In this document: in pieces, positions 42,415 through 51,885 of the stretch
Position numbering within the stretch: position 1 is the first letter of the stretch
How the letters are laid out: each line of letters starts with the position of its first letter
From: Kutzneria sp036403095
GTDB taxonomy: Bacteria > Actinomycetota > Actinomycetes > Mycobacteriales > Pseudonocardiaceae
Reading direction: 5' to 3'
Length of the DNA: 64,000 bases
Assembly (NCBI GenBank): GCA_036403095.1
Contig: DASWRQ010000068.1
Coordinates: 29,351 to 93,350, forward strand
Made by a program: the position numbers and the translations under genes
Notes under the pieces: generated by a model
Seen by the model: only the letters and a program-made list of their open reading frames with translations
The model's database searches: none
Told to the model about the DNA's origin: nothing

Positions 42415-43248
42415 ATGACTGATGTCGAGGCGCTGACGGCGCTGACGCTGGGTGACCGCCGGCGGGCGCGGGAATTCGCCGCCGGCGGCATGTCGCTGCT
42501 GGCCCACGCCCTGACGGCGTATCTGGACAGCGAGACGACCGGCTCGGTGTACGACCAACCGGCCGCGTTCGAGGCGTTCATCGGCGGGGGCGGCAATGTC
42601 GGCCTGTACGCCGCGGTCGAGGCCGCACTGGCCGACCAGTACCGCGAGCTGGCCCCGTTGCGGCTGGCCGACATCGGCTGTGGTGACGGTCGGGTGATCG
42701 GCAATGCCCTTGCCGGCAGCGGACATCTGCCCGACTCGCTGACGCTGGTCGAGCCGTCGCCCGCGCTGCTGGCCCAGGCGGTGCGGGCGCTGACGCCGAC
42801 GCGGGCCTACGCGGGCACCATGCAGTCGTTCCTGGCCGAGGTGGACGCCGAGTTCGACCTGGTCGAGTCGACCTTCGCCATGCACACCATCCCGCATGTC
42901 GAACGCACGCAGGTCCTTGCCGCGCTGCGTCATCGCACCGAGCGGCTGGTGATCGTCGACTTCGACGTGCCGGCGGTCGAGCACGGCGGCCCCGAGCACC
43001 TGCGCTTCCTGGCCGAGACCTACGAGCGAGGCCTGTCGGAGTACACCGATGACCGGGACCTGGTCGCCGGCGGCTTCCTGATGCCCGTGCTGGTCGGCCA
43101 GCTGACTCCCGGGGCGTCGCGGGTCACGTGGGAGCAGCCGGCCGCGGCCTGGCGGGAACAGCTGGAAAGGGCCGGCTACGCCAGTGTTTCCGTCGCCACA
43201 CTGCACGACTACTGGTCGTCGCCGGCCTTCCTGCTCATCGCCGAGTGA
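42415..43248 (+). CDS. Class I SAM-dependent methyltransferase
   Basis: Protein of 277 residues. The SAM-binding motif I is LADIGCGDGRV (about 83-93), the acidic residue of motif II is in LVEPSP, and motif IV is in FDLVESTFAMHTIPH. Substrate unknown. The ATG at 42415 has no clear ribosome site. It is a single gene ending at a strong hairpin shared with the convergent glucosaminidase gene. The stretch 42229-42414 holds only promoters. Confidence 0.9.
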   Translation: MTDVEALTALTLGDRRRAREFAAGGMSLLAHALTAYLDSETTGSVYDQPAAFEAFIGGGGNVGLYAAVEAALADQYRELAPLRLADIGCGDGRVIGNALAGSGHLPDSLTLVEPSPALLAQAVRALTPTRAYAGTMQSFLAEVDAEFDLVESTFAMHTIPHVERTQVLAALRHRTERLVIVDFDVPAVEHGGPEHLRFLAETYERGLSEYTDDRDLVAGGFLMPVLVGQLTPGASRVTWEQPAAAWREQLERAGYASVSVATLHDYWSSPAFLLIAE

Positions 43249-43250
43249 GA

Positions 43251-43277
43251 CCCGGCGGCCGGTTCCCGGCCGCCGGG
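43251..43277. terminator. Bidirectional hairpin terminator
   Basis: Perfect 12-base arms (43251-43262, 43266-43277) around TTC, between convergent stops at 43248 and 43286. Confidence 0.82.
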
Positions 43278-43285
43278 CCTTCGAC

Positions 43286-46045
43286 TCAGGCCGTCACGTC
43301 AATCTTGCCGACGTTCCAGCCGCTCACGCTGACCACCGGGGTCGCCCCCTTCAGGTCGGACGACTTCCAGCTGACGCTCAGGGTCTGCGACTCGCCGGGC
43401 CACAACGTGATGTCGTTGTCGTCCCACAGGGTCGAGGTCACCTGGTTGTCACCGGCCTGCTCGCCGCCGGTCGCGGTGCCGCGCCGCACGTCGGCCCGGA
43501 GGAAGAAGCCGACCGTCGGCGTGGTGGAGGTGTTGGTGATCGTCACCTTGGTCACCCGGTCCGCGCCGTCCGGCCCGGCCGCCGACGTCGTCGCCGCGGT
43601 CGCCGAGACCTTGGCCGCGGCCAACGACTTCAGGCCGGTCAGGTCGGCGTACGAGGTCATCGTGGCCTGCGGGTTGCCCAGCGTGGCCGCCCAGTCCACC
43701 GCGTCCTGCTTGGTGGGCTGCCAGTACACGTTGCGGTCCACCACCGCGTTGTTCTGCTTGACCAGCAGCTCGACGAAGTACACGTTGCCCGGCGTGCTGG
43801 TCGGCACCTTGGGCTTGACCACCGCGTTGCGCACCTGCTGCGGCGTCAGGGAAAGGCCGTTGACGCCCTGGTCGTCCAGCACCTTGCCGTTGGTGTCGTA
43901 GACCTTCGCCTCGACCGACACGTTCGACTGCGTGCCGCCGGACAGGTTGTCCAGCGTCACCGTGTTGTTGTCGATGGCGAACAGCGCGTGCAGCGGCTGG
44001 TTGGCCTTCTTCGCGCCGAAGAAGCTGCCGGCCTGGTCGCCGTCGTAGTTGTACAGGTCCCACAGCAGCGTCGGCCAGCCCTTGTTGGCCTGCCAGTAGA
44101 TCGTGCCGGTGGACGGGGCGGCCGCGTTGGTCGAGTGGTCCAGGAACGCCTCGAACTGGGCGCGGGTGTTCTCGTAGTTCTGCACCTGCGCCTCCTGCAC
44201 GTACGAGGCGAGGTCGGTCCACTTGCCGTAGCGGTTGGTCAGCGCGGTGTCGAAGGTGAACAGCGTGCCGAACTTGTAGCCGCCGTGCCCGGACTCGTAG
44301 TTGGCGTGGTACTGGTTGAAGTCCGGGTTCTGCCACAGGTGGGCCTGGTCGGAGGCGTTGAGGAAGCGGTTGATCGAGTCCAGCGTCGGCACCGTGTCGC
44401 CGGCGCTCTGCTCGCTGTCGAAGCCCCACGAGCCGCCGGCGTTGGTGCGGTCGTCGCCGCTGTCGTAGTGGCTGGTGTCGTACCAGTAGTTCGGCGGCAC
44501 GTAGTCGTACGGGCCCTCCTTCTCGCCGGCCGGACCCAGCTGCGGGCTGCTCTTGTACTCGGCCGAGGAGATGATCGGCTGGCTGAAGTCGGCCGCCTTG
44601 AAGCCGTTGAGCTCGGCCGTCTCCACCTTGGCGCTGGGCTCGTTGTCGCTCCAGCTGTAGGTGAACACGCTGGGGTGGTCGCGCTCGTTCTCGCCGATGG
44701 TCCGGGCCGACAGCGTGAGCAGGTCCATCGTGGCCTGCGCGGTGCCCGGCGTCTCCCAGAAGTCGCAGCACTGCTGGCCGGAGTCGATCAGCATGCCGGC
44801 CCGGTCCATCTGCTGGAAGAAGTCGTCCGGCGGCAGGTGCCCCTCCAGCCGGATCACGTTGAGCCCCATGTTCTTCAGCAGCGCGACCTGCCGCGAGATG
44901 TCGGCCGAGCTGTAGCGCAGGAACAGGTCCGGGGCGAAACCGCCGCCGCGCACCACGAACGGCACGCCGTTGACCGAGTACTGCCGGACGCCGTCCGGCG
45001 CGCTCGGGGCCTTGCCGACCAGCGCGGTCGTGATGGTGCGGATGCCGAACTGCTCGTGCGTGCTGTTGCCGCCGCTGACCGTGGTGTCCAGCGTGTACAT
45101 CGGCTGCGCGCCCATCTGGTACGGCCACCAGACCTGCGGGTGCGAGATCGTCTGCGTCGGGAACGTGACCGTCGTCTTGGCGTGCGCGGCCACCGTGACG
45201 TTCTGGCTGACCGTGATCGGCGTGCCGCCGGACGGGGGAGTGATCGTCGCGGTCGCGGTGCCGGTCTGGCTGCTGCCGCTGGCGTTGGTGACGTCGGCCT
45301 TCACGGTCAGCTTGGAGCTGCTCAGGTCGGTGGCGTTGCTCTGCACCACGTGCGCGTTGCCGACGCTCAGCCCGCCGGCCACCAGCAGCTGGATCGGGAA
45401 CTGGATGCCGGTGTTGTTGTCCGGCGGCAGCTGGCTCCAGTCGACGTCGTCCAGCGTCAACATCGTGGACGGGTCGTTCGGGTACATCTGCACGGCCAGC
45501 GAGTTCGCGCCCGACCTGAGCGTGCCGGTCACGTCGAAGCTGAACTTGGTGTACGCGCCGGTCACGGTGGCCGAGGTGGCGACCTCCTTGCCGTTGACCC
45601 AGACGTCGGCCTTGCCGACCACGCCGTTGACCACCAGCGATGCCGCCTGGCCGGTGCCGAGCGAGGCCGTGAAGTCGGTGCGGAACCACCAGGGCGTGGC
45701 GAACTGGGCCGTGGTCACCGGGCCCGAGTTCTTCTTCTGCGTGCCGAAGCACTTCTTCATGTTGTCCGCGACGAACACGTCCGGGCACTTGTTGTTCTGC
45801 AGCAGCGCGGTGATCTCGGTGCCGGGCGCGCCGGCGTCGTCCGGCCGCACCTTGAGCCAGCTCGAGGTGTCGAAGCCGGGTGTGGAGATCTTGGCGCCGC
45901 CCTGCGTCGCGGTCGTGCTGCTGAGCACCGTCCAGCCCTCGGTGCCGAGCGTGGTCAGGCCGGGTGGGGACACGGCCGCGCAGGCGGGTAGCGCTCCCGC
46001 CAGCGCGAGTGCGGCGACGAGCGCCGCGCCGAGGACTCGCTTCAT
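43286..46045 (-). CDS. csxA: Secreted GH2 exo-beta-D-glucosaminidase (CsxA type)
   Basis: Protein of 919 residues. It has a signal peptide (1-24), a GH2 sugar-binding jelly-roll domain (about 45-225), an immunoglobulin-like domain, a TIM barrel (about 330-690) and C-terminal beta domains. E469 in WSDNEP is the acid/base position and E545 in GFDSEQSAG the nucleophile, closely matching the positions (469 and 541) I recall for Amycolatopsis CsxA. It removes glucosamine from the non-reducing end of chitosan oligomers. It is about 110 residues shorter than CsxA, lacking the extra C-terminal carbohydrate-binding module. A palindromic operator-like site lies 67 bases upstream of the ATG. Confidence 0.92.
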   Translation of the reverse strand: MKRVLGAALVAALALAGALPACAAVSPPGLTTLGTEGWTVLSSTTATQGGAKISTPGFDTSSWLKVRPDDAGAPGTEITALLQNNKCPDVFVADNMKKCFGTQKKNSGPVTTAQFATPWWFRTDFTASLGTGQAASLVVNGVVGKADVWVNGKEVATSATVTGAYTKFSFDVTGTLRSGANSLAVQMYPNDPSTMLTLDDVDWSQLPPDNNTGIQFPIQLLVAGGLSVGNAHVVQSNATDLSSSKLTVKADVTNASGSSQTGTATATITPPSGGTPITVSQNVTVAAHAKTTVTFPTQTISHPQVWWPYQMGAQPMYTLDTTVSGGNSTHEQFGIRTITTALVGKAPSAPDGVRQYSVNGVPFVVRGGGFAPDLFLRYSSADISRQVALLKNMGLNVIRLEGHLPPDDFFQQMDRAGMLIDSGQQCCDFWETPGTAQATMDLLTLSARTIGENERDHPSVFTYSWSDNEPSAKVETAELNGFKAADFSQPIISSAEYKSSPQLGPAGEKEGPYDYVPPNYWYDTSHYDSGDDRTNAGGSWGFDSEQSAGDTVPTLDSINRFLNASDQAHLWQNPDFNQYHANYESGHGGYKFGTLFTFDTALTNRYGKWTDLASYVQEAQVQNYENTRAQFEAFLDHSTNAAAPSTGTIYWQANKGWPTLLWDLYNYDGDQAGSFFGAKKANQPLHALFAIDNNTVTLDNLSGGTQSNVSVEAKVYDTNGKVLDDQGVNGLSLTPQQVRNAVVKPKVPTSTPGNVYFVELLVKQNNAVVDRNVYWQPTKQDAVDWAATLGNPQATMTSYADLTGLKSLAAAKVSATAATTSAAGPDGADRVTKVTITNTSTTPTVGFFLRADVRRGTATGGEQAGDNQVTSTLWDDNDITLWPGESQTLSVSWKSSDLKGATPVVSVSGWNVGKIDVTA

Positions 46046-46111
46046 GGTCAGCTCCTTGCGGACGACGTGACACGAACGAGCGGCGGTGGCGGCATTCCGC
46101 TGCTTGGCCCA

Positions 46112-46138
46112 TTATTAGGAAAGCTTCCTTCCTAATAA
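46112..46138. promoter_or_regulatory. Operator-like palindrome upstream of csxA
   Basis: Perfect arms TTATTAGGAA and TTCCTAATAA (46112-46121, 46129-46138) around a 7-base centre, with an inner GGAA-AGC-TTCC. TAGGAAA-type palindromes have been described upstream of actinomycete chitosanase genes controlled by the ROK repressor CsnR (from memory). It lies between csxA and the divergent kinase gene. A further palindrome AGTCCA-TTA-TGGACT is at 46248-46262. The regulator gene itself is not in the window. Confidence 0.6.
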
Positions 46139-46320
46139 CCGCACAGCCTTGCGGGTGCCGGCGATCGCTGTCAATAGGCCGGCCGTGTTCGGGTGCTTTG
46201 CCCGGTTTTTATGAGCCTTTCCTTGCCGTCGTGACCGAAGATGTAAAAGTCCATTATGGACTGACGGGGGGCGGTTATCGGATCGACTATTCTTTGCCGT
46301 TCCCGAGCAAAGGATCGCCG

Positions 46321-47205
46321 ATGGCCGACTTCCGTTTCGAGCAGGACCTGGTCCGGGCGTTGTTGCGTGCGCAACATCCGGACCTGGCCGACCTCGAGCT
46401 GCGGGACGTCGACGGCGGCTGGGGCAACCAGCAGTGGCGGCTCGGGGAGGAGCTCGCCGTTCGTCTGCCCCGCACCGAGGACGCGCCGGCCCAGCTGCGC
46501 ATCGAGCAGAAGTGGTTGCCGGCGCTGGCCGAGCGTCTGCCGTTGCCGACACCAACGCCGGTACGCGTCGGCGAGCCGTCGAGCCTGTTCGAGCACACCT
46601 GGACGATCATGCGGTGGGTCGAGGGCGAGCCGGCCGACCGCGCCCCGATCACGCGGGTCGACGCGGCGGAGGTGCTCGCGGAGTTCCTTGGCGCGCTGCA
46701 CCAACCGGCCCCGCCCGATGCGCCGGTCAACCCCACGCGCGGGGTCCCGTTGGCCGATCTGCGGGAGGGGGCCGCCGGCTGGTTCGAGCACATCGCCGAC
46801 CACCCGAGCGTCGACAAGGCCTGGGAGATCTGGGAAAAGGCCGTGGCGGTCCCGGTGTGGACCGGCGAGCCGCGCTGGCTGCACGCTGATCTGCACCCGG
46901 CCAACGTCGTCGTCCGGGACGGCCAGCTGGCCGGCGTGATCGACTTCGGCGAGCTGTGCGGCGGCGATCCCGCGACCGACCTGGCCGCCGCCTGGATCCT
47001 GCTGCCCGATGGCGCCGCGACCAGGTTCTTCGACGCCTACGGGCAGGCCGACGACGCGACCGTAGCCCGCGCCCGCGGCCTGGCCGTGGTGAAGTCGTTG
47101 GTGCTGATCAGCATCGGGCGCAACGGCCGGCTCGGCCGTCCCGGCGGCAAGCCGACGTGGGAGCCGGCGGGCTACGCCGCGCTCGACCGGGCGCTCGCGT
47201 ACTGA
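46321..47205 (+). CDS. Aminoglycoside-phosphotransferase-like (APH) kinase
   Basis: Protein of 294 residues with the kinase-like fold: a glycine loop region (GGWGNQQWRL), the VRLPR lysine-equivalent strand, the catalytic loop WLHADLHPANVVV and the metal-binding IDFGELCGGDP. APH-like enzymes phosphorylate aminoglycosides or small metabolites; chromosomal copies in actinomycetes are often uncharacterised. Start: ATG at 46321 with AAAGGA upstream. Its stop is directly adjacent to the convergent stop. Confidence 0.9.
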   Translation: MADFRFEQDLVRALLRAQHPDLADLELRDVDGGWGNQQWRLGEELAVRLPRTEDAPAQLRIEQKWLPALAERLPLPTPTPVRVGEPSSLFEHTWTIMRWVEGEPADRAPITRVDAAEVLAEFLGALHQPAPPDAPVNPTRGVPLADLREGAAGWFEHIADHPSVDKAWEIWEKAVAVPVWTGEPRWLHADLHPANVVVRDGQLAGVIDFGELCGGDPATDLAAAWILLPDGAATRFFDAYGQADDATVARARGLAVVKSLVLISIGRNGRLGRPGGKPTWEPAGYAALDRALAY

Positions 47206-47934
47206 TCAGTTGGGCAGCAGCACGGCCCGGTCGCGGATCCGGTCCCAGCTCGTCACCGGCAGCTCGGCCAGCACGAACAGCTCGTCGACGTTGCTGACGG
47301 CCCCGCCGAGCCGGTTCCGCGTCGAGACGATCCGATCGGCCGTCGCCGGGTCGAGCTCGCACTCCCGCGCGATCACCTCGGCCGGCGCGTTGTTGAGGTC
47401 CACCAGCCCGCCGTCGTCATACGTGCGGGGCAGGTCCGGCCGGCCGATGTGCAGGTCGCGGGCCAGCAGCGGATCGCTCGTCGCGAGCTCCCGCGCCTCC
47501 TGCCGACGCGTCCGCGCGGCCAGCACTGCGGCCACCGCGGGCTCCGGCGCAGCGGGCAGCTCCGCCGCGTGGCGCTTCGGCCAGCCGTAGACCTCGCGCC
47601 GAACGCGCCGCAGCTGTATGCAGCCGACGACGGTCGTCGCGAGCATCAGGAAGCCGCCGATGGTCGTGATCGCCTGCGCCCAACCCGGCGCGGGCACCTG
47701 CGGCGTGCCCGCCGGGATCAGCGCCAGGGACAGCACCAGCGCGACGTCGATCGCCCCGTACACGGCCGTCCAGACCCTCAACCCCCGTCGTCGCACGCGT
47801 CGGGCGGCGTGGGCAAAGGGAACGACCGCCAGCAGGCCGACGGAGACGATGGTCAGCCCGAAGTACCACAGCCCGTCCCACACCCGCCGGCGCAGCCGCG
47901 GCCGGCGGACCTCTTGACGGTTGGCGATGATCAT
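47206..47934 (-). CDS. Membrane protein with C-terminal helix-hairpin-helix domain
   Basis: Protein of 242 residues. Two or three membrane helices (about 20-38, 50-68, 78-98) are followed by a charged coil and a ComEA-like helix-hairpin-helix unit starting VDLNNAPAEVIA near residue 190. The ATG at 47934 has AGGAGG upstream. HhH units bind DNA or proteins; here a structural role at the membrane is as likely. Confidence 0.85.
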   Translation of the reverse strand: MIIANRQEVRRPRLRRRVWDGLWYFGLTIVSVGLLAVVPFAHAARRVRRRGLRVWTAVYGAIDVALVLSLALIPAGTPQVPAPGWAQAITTIGGFLMLATTVVGCIQLRRVRREVYGWPKRHAAELPAAPEPAVAAVLAARTRRQEARELATSDPLLARDLHIGRPDLPRTYDDGGLVDLNNAPAEVIARECELDPATADRIVSTRNRLGGAVSNVDELFVLAELPVTSWDRIRDRAVLLPN

Positions 47935-48005
47935 CGGCGTGCCTCCTGAGTTGCAGTGACCCCGAGGCACCGCGTGATCTGCAGATCGCACGCCCCTTTC
48001 CGACG

Positions 48006-48899
48006 TTACGCCCGGTCGGCCCGGGCCGGCATCAATTCGCCGAAACCGAGGCGGGTGTTGAACCGCAGCTGGGCCTCGAACATCACCGCGTTGACCCGCT
48101 CGACGCCGGCGTCGGTGAAGTCGACGACGCTGCGGAAAGGCCTGGCGCCGGGCGGCAGCGCGAGGATCCTCGCGATCTCGTCGGCCACCGCCCGCGGATC
48201 CGCCTGCGTGCCGAACAGCGCCTCGGTGGCGTCCCCCAAGCCGGCGACGTGATGGTCCAACGCGGCGTAGGCGCGACCGCGCTCCTCGTCGCCGGCCCGG
48301 CTGGCGTTGGGGAAGTGGTCGGTGCCCCGCGTGAACGGCCCGGGCATCACGATCGTGGTCTCGATGCCGAACTGGCCCACCTCGTAGGCGGTGACCTGGG
48401 CCAGGGCGTCCGCGGCCATCTTGGATGCCACGTAGGGGCCCAGGAACGGCGGTAGGACAACGGAAGTGGTGCTGCCGACGTACAGCAGCGTGCCGGCGCG
48501 GTTGCTCCGCATGTGCGGCAGCACCGCGCGGTTGACCCGCTGGATGCCGATCGTGTTGATGTCGAACAACCGTTGGATGTCCGAGGGGGTGAACGCTTCC
48601 ACGTAGCCGATGTACAGGTGGCCGGCGTTGTGCACGACGGTGTCGAGCCGGCCTTGTTCGTCGAGCACCGCCGCCACGGCCGTTTCGGCCGAACGCTGCG
48701 ACTGCACGTCGAGTTCCACCACGTGCAGATCCCAGCCCTCGCTCTTCGCGGTGTCCCGCAGCTCGCCGGCGTGATCGGCGCTGCGGCCGGCGACGTCCAG
48801 CATGCTGGCGTACACGGTGTGCCCGGCGGCGGCGAGCGCGCGGGCGGTCAGATTGCCGATCCCGGTCGCGGCGCCGGTGATCAGGACAACGGAGGTCAC
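48006..48899 (-). CDS. Short-chain dehydrogenase/reductase
   Basis: Protein of 297 residues, classical SDR: the NAD(P) loop TGAATGIG, the NAG motif (HNAGH), a Ser in YVGSTTS, and Y-x-x-x-K in YVASK. The GTG at 48899 has TTGGAGA upstream and starts VTSVVLITG; an ATG at 48917 is the alternative. It lies last in an AKR-XRE-SDR operon, so the XRE regulator probably controls it. Confidence 0.9.
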   Translation of the reverse strand: MTSVVLITGAATGIGNLTARALAAAGHTVYASMLDVAGRSADHAGELRDTAKSEGWDLHVVELDVQSQRSAETAVAAVLDEQGRLDTVVHNAGHLYIGYVEAFTPSDIQRLFDINTIGIQRVNRAVLPHMRSNRAGTLLYVGSTTSVVLPPFLGPYVASKMAADALAQVTAYEVGQFGIETTIVMPGPFTRGTDHFPNASRAGDEERGRAYAALDHHVAGLGDATEALFGTQADPRAVADEIARILALPPGARPFRSVVDFTDAGVERVNAVMFEAQLRFNTRLGFGELMPARADRA

Positions 48900-48919
48900 G
48901 GTCGTTTCTCCAACCATGG

Positions 48920-49753
48920 TCAGAAGGTCTGCTCGCCGAGCACGTCGAGAAACGCGAAGTCGGCGGCCGTGGTGGAGCCGGGCTGCGGCCGGAAGATCAC
49001 CAGCCGGTGGCCGGTGGCGCTGCTGAGCACGATGTCGCACTGCACGTCGAGCGGGCCGGCATGCGGGTGCAGCAGCCGCTTGCGGGCCGAGCGCAGTGGT
49101 TCGACGGCCATGTCGTCCCAGTGCCGCACGAACTCCGGGCTCGTGTCGAGCAGGTCGGCCACGAGGCGTTCGGCCGTGGCGTCGGCGCCACGGCGTGCGG
49201 TCGCCGCGCGCAGGTCCGAGGCGTAGGCCCGGCCGATCACATCGTGCTCCTCGGCGATGTTGAGCGCCCGTGAAGCGGGATCCGTGAACCAGCGCCACGT
49301 CACGTTGCCGGCGCGGTCGTTGCCGAGCTGCCACGAGCCGAACAGCGCCTGGCTGAGCCGGTTCTGCGCGACCATGGTGGTCAGATCATCGATGACGTGG
49401 GCCGGCACGGTGGTGAGCGCGTCGAGCAGGAACATCATCGCCGGATCGACGTAGCCGCCGGCCGCGCCGGACAGCGGCGGCGAGTAGCCGGCCAGCCGGT
49501 AGAGGTGGTCGCGCTCGTCCACCGACAGCCGCAGCGCCCGGGCCAGGCCGGCGAGCATCGCCTGGGAGGGGTGCGCGTTGCGGGACTGCTCCAGTCGCTC
49601 GTAGTAGTCGACGGAGACGTTGGCCAGCAGCGCCACCTCGGCCCGGCGCAGACCCGGTGTGCGGCGGCGGCCGGCGGCCGGGAGTCCGACGTCGGCCGGT
49701 CGCAGCGCTTCGCGCCGGGCCCGCAGGAAGCTCCCCACATCGTTGTGCTTCAC
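48920..49753 (-). CDS. XRE-family regulator with MmyB-like ligand-binding domain
   Basis: Protein of 277 residues. The N-terminal helix-turn-helix (about 5-75) contains FLRARREALRP and TPGLRRAEVALLANVSVDYYERLEQ, the diagnostic stretch of the MmyB group, followed by a PAS-like C-terminal domain that binds fatty acids in related proteins. The GTG at 49753 is chosen because AGGAG lies five bases upstream; a GTG at 49759 overlaps the AKR stop. It is co-transcribed with AKR and SDR and likely regulates them. Confidence 0.9.
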   Translation of the reverse strand: MKHNDVGSFLRARREALRPADVGLPAAGRRRTPGLRRAEVALLANVSVDYYERLEQSRNAHPSQAMLAGLARALRLSVDERDHLYRLAGYSPPLSGAAGGYVDPAMMFLLDALTTVPAHVIDDLTTMVAQNRLSQALFGSWQLGNDRAGNVTWRWFTDPASRALNIAEEHDVIGRAYASDLRAATARRGADATAERLVADLLDTSPEFVRHWDDMAVEPLRSARKRLLHPHAGPLDVQCDIVLSSATGHRLVIFRPQPGSTTAADFAFLDVLGEQTF

Positions 49754-49755
49754 GA

Positions 49756-50745
49756 TCACTCCTGGATGGCCTGCATCGCCATCGGAACGTACCGCTCGCC
49801 CGCCACCTCGCCGGCCGGGATCGCCGCGCCGAGTTCAGCCAGCGTGTCGGTGTTCAGTGCCACGGTCGCGCCGGCGACGTTCTCCTCCAGGTAGGACCGT
49901 CGCTTGGTGCCGGGAATCGCGGTCGCGCCCTGGGCCAGCACCCAGGCCAGGGCCAGCTGGCCGGGCGTGACGCCGTGCTTGTCGGCGATCACGCGCACCC
50001 GGTCGGCCAGCACGAGGTTGCGGGCCAGGTTGTCGCCGTTGAAGCGGGGAGCGGTCCGCCGCCAGTCGTTGTCCGGCAGGCTGTCCAGCGAGCGGAGCCG
50101 GCCGGTGAGGACGCCCCGGCCCAGCGGCGCGTAGGCGACGAAGCCGATGCCCAGCTCCCGCACGGTGTCGAGGACGCCGTTGGCCTCCACGGTCCGGGTG
50201 AACAGCGAGTACTCCGTCTGCACGGCGGACAGCGGCGCTGCACGGTGCGCCGCGCGAATGCTCTCCGCCGACGCCTCGCTGATCCCCAGGTAGCGGACCT
50301 TGCCTTCGGTCACCAACTCGGCCAGCGCGCCGAACGTCTCGGCCACCGGCACGCCCGGATCGACGCGGTGTTGGTAGTACAGGTCGATGCGGTCCGTGCC
50401 GAGCCGGCGCAGCGAGCCCTCCACGGCCCACCGCACGTAGTCCGGCCGGCCGTTCGGTCCGCCGGTGATCCGGCCCGTGTCGTCCAGTGTCACGCCGCCG
50501 AACTTCGTCGCGAGCACCACTCGGTCCCGGTCGCGTTCGACCGCCCGGCCCAGCAGTTTCTCCCCGCTGAACGGTCCGTACATGTCCGCGGTGTCGTACA
50601 GCGTGACGCCGAGCTCGATCGCCCGGTGGATCGTGTCGATCGACTCGGCGTCGTTCGGCGTGCCGTACATCGCCGTCATGCCCATGGTGCCCAGTCCCTC
50701 GACCGAGGTCGTCAGGCCCTGGCTGCCAACTTGGTGCGTCTTCAT
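49756..50745 (-). CDS. Aldo/keto reductase
   Basis: Protein of 329 residues with the complete catalytic tetrad: Asp in YDTAD, Tyr in MYGPF, Lys in ATKFGG and His in YYQHRVD, plus the NADPH-binding TKR region near the C-terminus. It belongs to the AKR13-like group (YhdN/Tas type). It would reduce aldehydes or ketones. The ATG at 50745 starts MKTHQVG; an ATG at 50766 adds seven residues. First gene of the three-gene redox operon. Confidence 0.92.
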   Translation of the reverse strand: MKTHQVGSQGLTTSVEGLGTMGMTAMYGTPNDAESIDTIHRAIELGVTLYDTADMYGPFSGEKLLGRAVERDRDRVVLATKFGGVTLDDTGRITGGPNGRPDYVRWAVEGSLRRLGTDRIDLYYQHRVDPGVPVAETFGALAELVTEGKVRYLGISEASAESIRAAHRAAPLSAVQTEYSLFTRTVEANGVLDTVRELGIGFVAYAPLGRGVLTGRLRSLDSLPDNDWRRTAPRFNGDNLARNLVLADRVRVIADKHGVTPGQLALAWVLAQGATAIPGTKRRSYLEENVAGATVALNTDTLAELGAAIPAGEVAGERYVPMAMQAIQE

Positions 50746-50766
50746 GCCGCCAGCCTGCGCCGCCAT

Positions 50767-51780
50767 TCAGCGCCGGTGAACGTCCACCTTGGACCCGTCT
50801 TGCGAGGACGACGCTGGACCATGGCCAGCTCCCGAACCGCGGGGTACGTGCAAGGATCGCTCAGTCGGCTGCCGGTCGAGTACGCCGCGGACGTAGCGCA
50901 TGTCGCCCATACGCGTCTCGTCGTCGCCCAGGGAGGCGAGATCGTTGGCGGCCAACAGGTCCCGGATGGTGCTGCCGGTCATCGTCCAGCCGAGGCCGGC
51001 CAGGAAGGGCTCCGCTTCGTTGCGCTCGCCGAAGTAACGCAGCTTGGCCATGTCGGTGTCGTGACTGCGCGCCCGCCAGCGCGCCGACATCCGGTCCAGC
51101 TGTGCCTTCGTCTGCTCTTCCTGACCCGGGCGAGGGTTGGGCCGGTTCTCCGTGGCGACGCGGCTGCCCGGCGCGCTGAGGGCGGTGATGGTGTCCAACA
51201 AGGCGTCCTGGGCCTCGGGCGGCAGATAGCCGAGCAGGCCCTCGGCGCTCCACGCGGTGGGGCGGCCCGGGTCGAAGCCGGCGGTGCGGAGCGCGGCGGG
51301 CCAATCGTCGCGCAGGTCGACGGCGACGACGCGCCGATCGGCGGTGGGCGAGGCGCCGAGCTCGGCCAGGGCGCGGGACTTGAACTCGACGACCGGTGGC
51401 TGGTCGACCTCGTAGACCACGGTCCCGGCCGGCCAGGGCAGTCGGTACGCGCGGGAATCCAGCCCCGCGGCCAGGATCACGGCCTGGGTGACGCCGGCGG
51501 TCGCCGCGCCAAGGAAGAACTGGTCGTAGAACCGACCGCGGATCTTGGCCACGTCGATCCACACCTGCTCGACCAGCTCGCCGGACGGCACCTCGCCGGT
51601 GGCCAGCCGGGTGATGGCGTCCACGCCGACCGCCCGCACGAGCTGTTCGGCCAACGAGTCGTTGAACAGCGCCGGATCCTGGCGGCTCGCGACCGCCCGG
51701 GCCGCCGCGGCCATCGTCGCCGTCGAGCCGACGCTGGACGCCAGGTCCCAGGTGTCGCCGTCGTGCCTGGGGGAAGTCAT
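50767..51780 (-). CDS. SAM-dependent methyltransferase, TIGR00027/leucine carboxyl methyltransferase-like
   Basis: Protein of 337 residues of the actinomycete PPM1-like group: VGSTATMAAAARAVAS near the N-terminus, the SAM loop VILAAGLDSRAYRL, YEVDQP, and WSAEGLLGYLP. The last 30 residues after LDRQP are low in structure. Target unknown. The ATG at 51780 has GGAGGA ten bases upstream. Confidence 0.92.
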   Translation of the reverse strand: MTSPRHDGDTWDLASSVGSTATMAAAARAVASRQDPALFNDSLAEQLVRAVGVDAITRLATGEVPSGELVEQVWIDVAKIRGRFYDQFFLGAATAGVTQAVILAAGLDSRAYRLPWPAGTVVYEVDQPPVVEFKSRALAELGASPTADRRVVAVDLRDDWPAALRTAGFDPGRPTAWSAEGLLGYLPPEAQDALLDTITALSAPGSRVATENRPNPRPGQEEQTKAQLDRMSARWRARSHDTDMAKLRYFGERNEAEPFLAGLGWTMTGSTIRDLLAANDLASLGDDETRMGDMRYVRGVLDRQPTERSLHVPRGSGAGHGPASSSQDGSKVDVHRR

Positions 51781-51885
51781 GGTCTGTGCTGTCCTCCGTG
51801 ATCGATCCGCCCGAACGGCGCGACTATGCCAGCGCCCCCTGACAGTTCGGCCCGTTGACCATGCCGAGGCACCGCGTGGACCCGT

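Noticed and set aside
46321..47205. Calling the APH-like kinase an aminoglycoside resistance gene of the polyketide cluster.
   Set aside because: It is 30 kb from the cluster, lies beside csxA, and the family includes many non-resistance kinases.
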